A stretch of DNA of 64,000 nt, taken from Macrocystis pyrifera. Its lineage: Eukaryota > Sar > Phaeophyceae > Laminariales > Laminariaceae. The position numbers and the translations under genes were made by a program. Within the stretch, counting starts at the first letter, position 1; every line of letters begins with the position of its first letter. The stretch is taken from contig JASSKH010000031.1 of NCBI GenBank assembly GCA_031763025.1, positions 2,666,001 to 2,730,000 on the forward strand, in the 5' to 3' direction. Below the pieces are notes generated by a model. It worked only from the letters and a program-made list of their open reading frames with translations. It had not been told where the DNA came from and made no database searches. Positions 28,101 to 40,100 of the stretch are shown here, piece after piece.

Positions 28101-31100
28101 CCGTACCACATGATATCCGTTTCCCGTAAGAAACAACCTCACAGCAAAAAAGACGCTTGAGCTTCGGGAAAACCTCATTACTCTCACACCCGAACACCTG
28201 TACCCGTACGTAGTCCCGACCCCGCACTATCAACCCCTACTACCGCCTCTCCCCGTTGTCCTGGGAAGGAATGCCTCCGGGAGTGTTTCGGTATACTGAG
28301 ATAAACACACGTAAATGAAAACGATCGGTGAGAGCAAGCATACCTGTTAAATACGCTCCCCTCTTCGATTCTACCAGGTACCTATTACGAGGGACCATAG
28401 TAAATACGACAAATTATTGTTTATAAAAATAGGTAAATATGTAGTTTTTTCTGCGTACCGTAGGTCCTATTTACTATGGTCCCCCGTAATAGTACCACGT
28501 GTTAGAAAATAAAATTATACCCCTGGGGGACGCGGTCGGTCAAGGGCGGTCTCCTAGCATATTTGTGTGTTTGCGGGGGGAAAGTGAAGTAGGGTGCTAA
28601 ATGTCTTGTACTCTCGTTGTTGGCCACTTGTTTTGACTCGCAGGCGAAGCTGAACGAGCAGACGCCCGCACTGGACACGTGCGAGGAAGCCCTCCCGGCC
28701 GTATTCTTCGGGACCTACGACCTCCCTAGCGAGGCAGCGTTGCAGGCAAGAAAAACGCGGTCATATCATGCACCTCAGTGATATGCTGCAAGCCCCTCCT
28801 CCCCAACCCATCCCACTCCATGCTGACCCACCTACCCCACCCAAACCTACCCCCCCCAACTCCATCAAACCCAACGATACCCCAGTAAACGATATAAACC
28901 TCAAAAAATATTTAACCCCACAAATCCCTACCCTACCTCACTCCACCCCATTCCATTGCATCCAACTCTACCAAGTCCGTCCAACCCTTACCAACAAACT
29001 CACAAAATCTCATAAATACCCACCTCATCACGCCCGACCCCACCCAACAGACCCCCACAGAACGCGACCAACCCCCATAGAACGCGACAGAATCCCTGCT
29101 CGCCACCCCACTTCCCCCCGCACAGCCTTACTAACCCCACCCCACCTCACGCCACTCCCACCACACTCCACCCCATGCGATCACACCCCACATCACCCCA
29201 CCCCAACCCAACCCAACCCAACCATTACAACTCAACTCAACTTAACTCAACTCAACTCAACCCAACCCAACCTAACCCACCCCGCCCCACCCCAACCCAA
29301 CCCATTAAAACTCAACTCAACTCAACTCAACTCAACTCAACTCAACCCAACCCAATCCAACCCAACCCAACCCAACCCAACCCAACCCATTACAACTCAA
29401 CTCAATTCAACTCAACCCAACTTTGCCCAACCGAACCCAGCCCAACCCAACCCAACCCAACTCAACTCAACTCAACTCAACCCAACCCAACCCAACCCAA
29501 CCCATTCCAACCCAACCCATTCCAACCCAACCCAACCCAACCCAACCCAACCCAACCCAACCCAACCCAACCCAACCCAACCCAACCAACCCAACCCAAC
29601 CCATTCCAACCCAACCCAACCCAACCCAACCCAACCCAACCCAACCCAACCCAACCCATTTCAACCCAACCCAACCCAACCCAACCCAACCCAACCCGGC
29701 CCAACCCAACCCATCGCAGTCCACCCAATCCCGCCTCTATCCACCGCACCCTTGTCAAGCAGAGAAACAAAACCCTCGACAACACGTGCGCGGACGGCAG
29801 CTATTACCTGGTCTACACCTCGGATCAGACGGACGCGAGCGTGGGGCCGCTGAACTACACGGCTCTGCCCGACGTGTACGCTGCGGGCGGTGGTAGCGTG
29901 TCCCGCGACGTTTTTGAGGCGACGGAGGGGGTTGAGTTCTGCGACGATGCGTGCCAGCCGGCCAGCGGGGGGAGCACCTGCAGCGCGCTGTCTTGCTACG
30001 AGGTACATGTATGCGTGTCTGTGTCTGTGTCTGTGTTTTAGTTTTAGTATTAGGTTTTGTTGCTTTTTATTTTCTCTCAATATTTTTTCAGTTTTTCACG
30101 TACTCCTTTCAAAGTACCTGCTCGTCGTCTGTTCTTTGTTTTTGTCGAGGGTTTTCGTTTAATTTTCGTTCCTTGCATTTTACCACTTTTGTTTATGCTG
30201 CCCTCATGTATTCCTCTCTCTAATGTTTTGTTGCCGTTCATTCGGGTTTGGATGGACGGTTTACATGTACACAATCGATCGCAGGTTGTCTTTGTTTTTC
30301 TGGTTCTGTTTATTTTGCAAGCGGTACCGTGCGTGTTGCCACCGCCCATTATTAACAGTAAGAGCACATACCGTTAACCTTGTGTGATGGTGCCGCGGTG
30401 CGCGCGAGCATTATGGGACTTGTCTCTGTCCCTCGACACGACACGCTCTTTTATCCTGTTCTTGTGACTAAGCAGGCTACGTAGGCTTCAGAATAATGTG
30501 GGATTCCTATTCTGGCGGACGGGGCTTCTCCACATTAACTGTACTGTATAACCGTCCACATGTGTTAATTCCAAGTTTGTTTGGAGTTTATCTGTTGGCT
30601 TTGTTGTTTTTTTGGGGCGCTCACAAAGTACCGAATGCTCTTTTGTCGGTCGAGGTATAAAGCGCCATATCTTACGTACAGGGAGACCGAGGAAAATGAG
30701 ATACCCCCCCCCCCCCGCCTTCTGTCGCATGATTCTCGTCGTCTTCGTCATCAACATCAGCATCATTACCATCATCATCATTAGTATCAATCCTCATCCT
30801 GTACACGACACGAGACTTAACCCTTGCCCTACTGGAGAAACTGTCCCACACTGATTCCAAGTAGTTTTCCTCGAATAGGGTCGGTGCAGACCCAAGGCGC
30901 TTAATCCCTCAACCTTGGTAATCACTCTTTTCCGTACGTGTTGCAGTTTCAACCACGTTTGGGATTCAGACTATTAAATAGTCGAAAAAAAGACGCAGCA
31001 GTGCTGAAAAGGTGAACGGACGAAACGAAACGGAACGGAGCAAAACGAAACGGAACCAAAAGCGAATAAAAAAACAACATAAAACGACGCGTCATGTACT

Positions 31101-34100
31101 AGATAGTGTAATATCAGACAAACAATCTTCGACCTCGCAGCCGGTGTTTGAAAATGCTAGGTATACAAATATCAGCATAACTGTCATCGCATTAACGTCA
31201 AAAAGCCAATACTGAAGTTGAGAACGAACGTACATACTATGAATGCCTGGTACACTGCGCCGACGTTCGGCCCCATGGGCTGGCCGCCCCCACACTAAAA
31301 CCGTTGCACTGTGGGCCTACGAGGCTTTGACGATATTGAAACGCCCTAGCAATTTGTTTTGTTTCACATGTGGCCGTTTCCCTCATGTTACGTTTTTCCT
31401 TCGTGTCCCCTCGGGCGTCGCCCAAACAGACGAGCTGGAGGTCGGAAGGCTACGACTGCCAGACGTACACGCAGTCCACCCTCGTCGGCTGCTTCTGTCT
31501 GGACGCGGTGGTGACGAGCTTCAAGGAGTTGGGCCTCGTGAAGGGAGCGCAGGAGGTCGCGACGGAGCAAGGGGAGATGTGCACGCCGTTCCTGAAAGAC
31601 TACGCTGCAGCCAACGCCGTCAAGATGCTTGCGGTAATAACTTGTTTAGTAGAGTTGAGGCAGGAATATTCTGTAGGAAATCTCTGCAGCAACACCCTCT
31701 AGGAATATTCCCGAGGAACGTTCCGTGAAAATATTCCTCATAGAATTGTGGCATAAAAACGTATCCGGCAAGTATGCTGTAAGAACATTATGTAGGGTTG
31801 CGGTACGAATGCTCTGTAGATGTAGAGGTCGTACTCGTACAGGAATCCTATTTCACACTTTCATAGAACTTGCGTCAATAATGCGGGAACAAATAGCGTT
31901 TTGTAGGGTCGAGGAAAGGATCTTCTGTAGGGAATACGGCACGAAGATTTTTTTGTACTGAGTTGCAGTAAGATCGTCTTGCGGAGTTACGGTCACTGTT
32001 GTGTTGAGTTGCACTGCATACTCGAATTTTTAGAACCGCTTCAAGAACGCGGGAATAACGTTTGTAGAGTAAAGGAAAGGACCTTCCGAAAGGATTTCGG
32101 CACGAATAATTCGTGTTTGAGCTGCGGTAGGGATCGTTTTTCAGAGTTAAGGCCATAACTGTTGTGTTGATTTACACTGCTTACTTGTTTTTTTCTGCGT
32201 GTTTTCAAGCAATCTGTTTACCGCTCGGACAAATTGACAGGCAGAACGATACCGCAAAAATGAATATGACGATTATGGCATCGGCCAAGGGGGAAACCCG
32301 AGCAGCCATATAGGATACGGAGGCTTACCCTACGTGCAGGACCGGTGGACCAAAATTTTGTGCAAGATGCGGGTCTTATTGGTCAAGGCTGGCCTTTTGG
32401 CCACCCGGATGGTTTTTGGAAAAACTCCACCAAAATAGCGGCGGAGCCGCGTGACTGTCCTTGCCGGCCTTGAGCCCCCCAAACGGTTGAGATTAGGGTT
32501 AGGGTACGGCCTAGGGTTAGGGTTAAGGTTGGTCTGGGGCGACGTGCAAGATTGAAATTAACCAGGGGTGTCTTCGGTACTGTTTTTTTTTTTTCATTTT
32601 TTCATTTTTAGAACTTTCGACGGTAAAACTTCGATACGTCACGTATCATGGAAGCTTTTAAAAATCGCCATATAAAAAAATGACGACGTGCACGTTGCGG
32701 TCCGATCGCACTCCACACTTTTATGTAGAAGCAAAAACTCGGCGAGTAAAAATTACGAACGGCTGATTACCGTGATGAAATCAACTCGAAGATTAACCGC
32801 GGTAGATGATTACTATATCTGCTCGTGCTCAATCAGTTTGCGATATCTATATTACGGGGGGCCACAGTAAATAGGACCAAATATTGTTGGTAAAAATAGG
32901 TAAATATATAGGTTTTTGTGTGTAGGGTAGGTCCCATTTACTATGGTCCTCCGCAAATAGTAGTGTATTCGAAGCCCACGGAGCACACCTTTTTTTTGTT
33001 TCCATGTGTGATTTTATAAGCTCAACCAAGGCTGAAATGGTGAAAACAAGTGCTACCGCGGTAATTACCGTAGACAGCCCTGAAACTACCGACACACATT
33101 CTGCTCAAAGTTTTTGCCGACCAGTCCTGCACATAGCGGAAGCCGGTTACGCAGGGTGCCCGAGCAACAATACGTAGTACATGTTACAAGGATGTGTACG
33201 ACACGATGGACGACACACGAGTAACATACGATCGGACATTCTCGCAACTGAGGCTGATGCTGCCGTAGGGGGATTGCTTTTGGATCCTCGATTTTCAGCC
33301 GATGGAGGCCACTCGGATGAGTGGCCACCTTATTTTTTGCCAGTCGCAAGTTTATAACCACTTGTTGTCCGCGACAATATGCACCTCCATGGGGGTAATT
33401 TGCTACTCTGCGACAACAGCGTGTTTTCGCGACCATATTTGGGAGTCGTTTGCTACTCTGCCACAACAGCGTGTTTTCGAGTCCATGTTTGAGTAAGGTT
33501 CAGAGCCACTCGCCCGAGCAAATATGGGCACCCCTTCTACCGTACTACCGGTTCGGGTAGATCACGATCCGGATCATCCATTCATTACAGATGACGATGT
33601 GATTGGATGTACAGGATCTGTATGGTACAGATCTACCCCAGGGGATAAGCCTCTTTAGCATGCAGATTGTTATGGCTCCTGAGCTAGATGTTACAGATCA
33701 GGAATCGATCTGCCCCGAAACGATGTATATCGATTATTTGCTTGAGTGAGAATCGGTGATTTGGCCGGTTGTGTGCTCAATACTTCCACGTATTATTAGA
33801 CGGATTTACATGACCGCAGTTGCCCTTTTGTTTTCGTTGCTGTACCCGAGTCCCGAACGTGTTTTTATCTACATGCGTTCTGTCCGTGGGATTGAAAATA
33901 ACTGGCTTCTCTCCTCCACGTGTTCCGAACGAAACCATCATCCCTGGGCAGGTGCTGGCGGTGGTGATCGTCAACACGCTCCTGACGGGCATCATGGCCA
34001 AGCTCGCCAAGTTCGAGCGGCACGTGTCGCTGTCGGACTACACCTCCACCGTCACCGGCAAGCTCGCCCTGGCTCAGTTCCTCAACACGGCCTTGATCGT

Positions 34101-37100
34101 TATCCTCGTCAACGCCGGCTACACCGGCGGCGGCCTGGGAATCCTGCAGGTGTGCGGGGGAATCAGACAAACGCGGGGTGTTACGAGTGAAGTACGGTGG
34201 CAGGGTACTATTCATATGTCGTTAGAACGAAAATACCGGGTAACATGTAGACGTAAAGTTCCGGTTAATAGGTTGAGTGCGGTTTGCGGGTCAACATACC
34301 GGCGATAAAATGCGGGAACCCAAGAGGACTACGGTGGCGGGGAATTATGCACGGCGTGTCCGGAGTATTTCGTGGATAGCGATGACAAAGTAAAGTGCTG
34401 CGGACTGCATATCCAAGGTAGCGCGTGGACTGCGTCGGCGGGACAATAGGTGGGCGATATATGCGGGGAAATATATGAGTTGCGGTGACGGGGCGACGCA
34501 CGGAAGTAAAATGCGGGACAATAATTCGAATGTGATTGCGCCCAGATTAAAATAAGCATGTATGCGGGGTAAAACGTAGGCTGTGATGGCAGGTTAGTAT
34601 GTAGATGACAAGCGAGGAAATACAGAATAGATAAACCGAGTTTGGGGCTATTAACGAACTGCGTTGGCAGGGAAATAGATGGACTTTGGTGGTCGCGCGT
34701 TCTGGGCGCAACTGGTGGCAGGGGGGGGAGGGGGCGTGCACTCGATATAATGGGTGACTGGCATTCTAAAGTTGACGACTGTGGCAGGAGGGGAGGCGGT
34801 GCAGCCAAACATTTAGGGTAGGGCGGTTATTTTGGTGAAGCTGATGCTCCGCACTTCGTTTACTGATGCGGTGCGTTTATCTATACGTAAACGAGTGCGC
34901 CAGAATGGTCGTCGAAATATTCGAAGTGTTGCTAATAGTCGATATACAGCAGTACGGCCCCCGACACGCCATGGCCGTAGTGAACTTGAAACCTTCCTGC
35001 TGAATAAGGCGTGTGGCTGTCGGTAGTGATTTATGACGCGTTTTCACTTTGACCGACCGACCGAGGGCATCTTGCGTGTGAACGGGTTCGCAGGACATGG
35101 GCGTGCTGGCGGGCGACTACAACGACTTCGACAGGAGCTGGTACGCCACCGTGGGCGTTGCCGTGGCGATGACCATGCTGATAAACGTCGTCGTGCCTCA
35201 CGTCCAGCCGTTGCTTGGGTGAGCGTCTGTGCGATTTAGGCTGGCTTCCGACAAAGCTGATCGTAACCGTCCACTCGTTCGTCATCCACCGTCGTGTTTC
35301 CGGAAGCGGCGCCTTTTTGGGACGCGCGATACGATATGGATATCACTTTTTGGCAAATATTGCAGATGCAAAAAACAAAAGTAAACGAACAATTCTGACA
35401 TTTTTTGGGCGAGTGATGCGGCTCGATCCCGCCAAGAGAGCACCGGGAAGACCCAAAAGCACCAAAATATCAGATTGTCTAACAACGTTTGGACACTAAC
35501 TTCATGCAAACAGCACCAAAATTGGTCGTTCCCGGTCAAGATGAAGTTTAGTGTAAACAGTGCTGGAGACACAAGGAGACTATGGACGTACGTTGCATTG
35601 CCAGAATCATCACTCATCAAGCGATACAATCATTACACGGTGCCGGCAATACTAAAGCGATGCCTCGCTCGATTTTGCATGTTTCGGACTGAATTTCTAC
35701 CCGCGTATTTCTACCGTATGTGCTAATGTGTTCATTGCCATCCCTTTTTATTTTTCATTTGTTCACACTAGACTAGTTAAATCCGCTTTGGATGTTTGCG
35801 GATTTTTGAATAGATGATATATACCCTGGGGGAAAAAACATTAAAAGTAAGGAAGGGCATCATAAAGATTGGTTGGGAAATAAATATCACCGTGTCAAAA
35901 CGTCAAAAAGAACGTATTATTGGGCGGGGCAGAGCATTTCAACCGCTCTGGCAGCGCTTTGGCTGACCTAGCTCGGTAGGCCATTATATTGTTCTTCGGG
36001 TTAACCCTTTTCGGCGAACTGCAGTTCTGTTTTGAGGATGAAGTGCTTAGAACTTGACTGGTTTGTCCCCGAAACAAGACTGCAGCTCTAGAAAAGTCAA
36101 GTCCACATTGTTATCAACGTCAGTTTTGACATCCTGTAGTAATGGCAAGGAGCTCTTCGAGCGAGAAGGAGCATCATAAAAAAGTTCCGTCTGTATACAG
36201 GTGAATCTCTACCGTAGCACTCTTCAGTACTGTATACAGGTGCACCTCTATGTACACAGAGCGCAGGTGTCGATAGTTCTCCACCTTTCGGTACGGCCTG
36301 TTCAAACGGGACAATCCGTCCAATGGTTTTTGCCTGGTCGATAACTCGCCGAGTTTTCGATTTTTCTTCACCATCACCACCGATTTAGAGCGATTGAGGA
36401 TGCCTATTAATAGCAAGAGGTAAAACATGCAGCAAGGCACGACAAGTTGCTCTTTCGAAGGCAGGCCACCCTGACGTATGTGCTGCATCACCCCACCTCC
36501 AATCCAACCAAGCCCCATCCACCCCATCGCACCTTACCCCTACCCCACCCTACACGAACCTGCCGCCAGGGAGTTCGTGATAAAGCCAATCAAGCGATTG
36601 CTGAAGCGACGGTCGGCGGCCACACAGGCGCAATTGAACGCTCTCTACAAGCCTCCGAAATTCTCCATGGAAACCCGCTATGCCTTTTCACTGCAGGTAT
36701 GTACTCTACTACTGTCTCGACTGTCTGTGTGCCTATCTGTCTGTCTGCCTGCCTGTATGTCGGTGCGTCTGTGTGTCTTATCCGTCTGTCTGTCTGTCTG
36801 TCTTTCTGTCTGACTGACTGACTGACTGCCTGTCTGTCCGTCTGCTTGTTTGAACCTTGAGCGACTCTCAACGGCTACGTAGCGCAGCTGTAACACGCGC
36901 CTGTGGCGTATCTACCCATAAAATACGTTCTCGACCCGGTGCCGGAGCGGCGTTCTTTCTAACAGCTATAAAGCGAGCCTAATAAACAACGGCATTTTTG
37001 CGCTTGTCGTTAGAACCGAGCGAATGGGTGACCTGCCTGCCAAAGGTCATGTTGGTTGTAAGTGAGGGACCTCCTGCACTACTACATTACGCAGTCTGAG

Positions 37101-40100
37101 TTGACTGAGAGATGCCACTATCAAATTTTTGTCGAACAGTTTCGTTTTGGTCTTCTTGAATTTCAAACACTTGCCATAGAAGTAGAAGGAAAAACGAAAT
37201 TCAAGCTTTCCGGCCATTACGGCGCCCATATCTTGTTTCGTATTTGTTAGAAATTCCAGAGAAGCAAGATGGAAAACTTTCTACAAACCTTCCTTCGATA
37301 AGCAACGTCCCTGATTAGGCTAGTTAGTGGCTTGTCCCTCTCCTGACCCTTTTTTAACCCTTATAGGACTGCAGTCCTGTTTCGATTACATACCACTCAA
37401 ATTCCAGGTAGTTTGTCCCCAGACGGGACTGCAGTCCCTAAAGGCAAATATGCAGTTTATAATCAATTTTATGTGAATATGAAATGGGGACCTTATCTCC
37501 CAGCGGAGTCGTGTGCGTGAGCCTGGCTATCGGCCACCAACAACCAACATGTCAAACGCCCTGGCTGTCTCCTCACAGTTTCCCCCGCCATCCCACCGGC
37601 CTGGATAATTTGAAATAATCGTCTTTTACCAAGAAACGGGAGATGGGTGTATTTTTTCAAGTTCACTCTGTTCACGCGTGCATCCGTGCTCGCACCATAA
37701 AACAGTAAAGCAAAGTTGCGCTTCGACAAAGTTTGGAGGTTGTCAAGATGTCTGGCGTTTTGTACTCAATCTTTGATGTTCTCAATACTTTTAGAAAGTT
37801 TGGACGTCGCGTGACGTTCTGGAGAGGTTTTAATATTATGGATATCGTTATGGGAGTTCTGGAGAGAAGTTTGGCGTTTTCGATGTCACAACGTCCGGCG
37901 TTTTGGAGAAGGAAGTTGGCCGTTTTTTTATTGGCGTTCGAAGGTTTAGAATGCGTAACGTTTTGCATTCTGGAGGAAAAAGTTTGGCCTTTGGAAACGC
38001 AAAGTTATTGACGTTTTTAGAACGTTGTCGTTTCCCTGAGATTTTTCGTCACGCTACTCTGGCCCCAAAATGACACTTTCTCTTCCGAGACGGGGTGGTG
38101 TTCCGCTCTAGAGGCATGCTACGTAGGTAGCAGCGGGAGTGCACATGCATTTTTTGGAGGCTCCTCTCTTAAGGGAGGCTCTATGTGTACCATGTGCCAT
38201 CCAAAAATGAATTCAGTAAAACCGTGGACGAACGCTTAAACCGACGAGAAATCAATCCCATGATCTACTATTGACGGGTTGATATCGAAGAAAAAGATAA
38301 AACCAAACGAGAATGGACAATAATAGTTTAGTCACTCGGGGCCCTTAAGGAGGTCCATCAATAGGAAATGCCTTCGCCGACGATTGCGCTATTGATAACA
38401 CTCGTACATATCGTAGCGCCCGATATTTTAGCTTTTGATAGCTTTTGATACTGGTGCGGGAGAAGGGCCTGATAGATGCCGCGGGAGGAGCGGCGGCTTG
38501 TCCTTTGAGCGTCTCGCACGAAAAGCGCAGCATCTCACCCCCGAAACATGACATCATCTTCGAAGAAATTTCATTCACGAAACCCGACCCCGACATTTTG
38601 CACTTGCCAGTCCTACGAAAAAATGTACTATCTCAAGCACACAACGGTAAACGTGTGGTGCTAACGTTTCGCATAGTCCGCACGATCCAAGGATACTGAG
38701 CGCGACCGGCCAGAAAATATTGCCTCAGAAGGCAATGCCTGGTACAATATCCCTACCATGGAATGAGGTCTCGAGGTATATGTACTAAGTACAGCAGCGG
38801 CACGTTTATCTAAAAAATGCCTATGAGTGACGGGGGCTCCTCCTCGACTAAGTAGCTGCTTGGCTAACTCACTGCCCAACATCGATGGAATACCGTTTGC
38901 GTCTTTAACGCGATTTGATCGATATGCATCCAAGAAAAAACCATTGGATTGATGGGTCGTCGGATGGTTGCACTCTCATGTTTCTCAAGGTCGTTTTGGT
39001 TCGGATCGGGGGGGGGGGGGGGGGGTGTACTCAATATCATGCATGGACGTAGTCGTATGACCATAGACCCTCCCATCCCTACACTGCCGGGACGGAGCAC
39101 GTCGGGTTTTCATCGACCAGGCAGACATTGCTTGCACCAAGCGTGAAGCGCCGTGAGGTGTCCGAGCGAGTCGCATGAAGGGTGAGCTACATCCTACTGA
39201 GATCCGCTTTTGAGACGGGTTTTCTTCCATGTGGATGGCAGCGTCAATGACTTGATGTAATTTCTGGTGTGGCCATTTCCGGAGACAGCAATGGGCTTAC
39301 TATGTAACTGCCTCGTGGATGCCTTACCATATGTATACTACTTGATGCGATCATCCTCCTTGTGCGGAGCAATTGTTCTCCCCACACAAAAATGATCTAA
39401 CTCGACCGCCAGCCGGGGTAACCGCCAAAAACAAAAAACGGTGCCCTGGCTGTCTAGCTGACGTAGTGAGAGGCGTGGTTTACAGCATCGTCGCCAACCG
39501 ACGCCAACCTGCGGGGGGGGGGGGTTATAGAGACCCCCTCAAGCGAAAGAGCCTCAGCAACAATGTACTAGTACTAGGTGGATGCCGCCATCGCTACTGT
39601 GCATGCACCGCGAGCAACATGGTCCAAATTAACGAAGAAGTTACATTTTGCAGAACGTTGTAGAAAACGGCGACCTCGTTTTTTTCCTCTCAGCGGGGGC
39701 GAGCGTTTTTTTTGTTTGTGTACCTTTTCGCCTCGGAATCTGGACGGTTATCGTTTGGAAAGTTGTGGTCACATCGGGCAGATCATCTACAGATCATTCC
39801 CACTTCAGTATCTAGATTATACAGGGCAGATAGATAGATCCCTGATCTGTACTGGGAGTCACCCCACGGTAGGGGATGCACTCTTTGGGCGAAAGGTTTC
39901 TGACCTATTGAGTTCCTTTAGCGAGGAACTACCAGTTACGATGAAAAAAAAATCTCGTATATTCGTTTTAGGACTAGCGCATACAAGTGCCGGTCGGATG
40001 GCTCGAACAAATTTCTTCCAAGTATTGTATCGGGTGAGCTATTGAGTTCCTAATGTTAGGGGCTCAGGAACGTCGGGTGCACCCCTACTGTGGGATGGCT

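Noticed and set aside
28768..30041. Open frames of 361 and 288 codons rich in Asn-Pro-Thr-Gln
   Set aside because: They run through the CCCAA pentamer array, which has no stops in several frames. Only the part from 29760 to 30002 is an exon.
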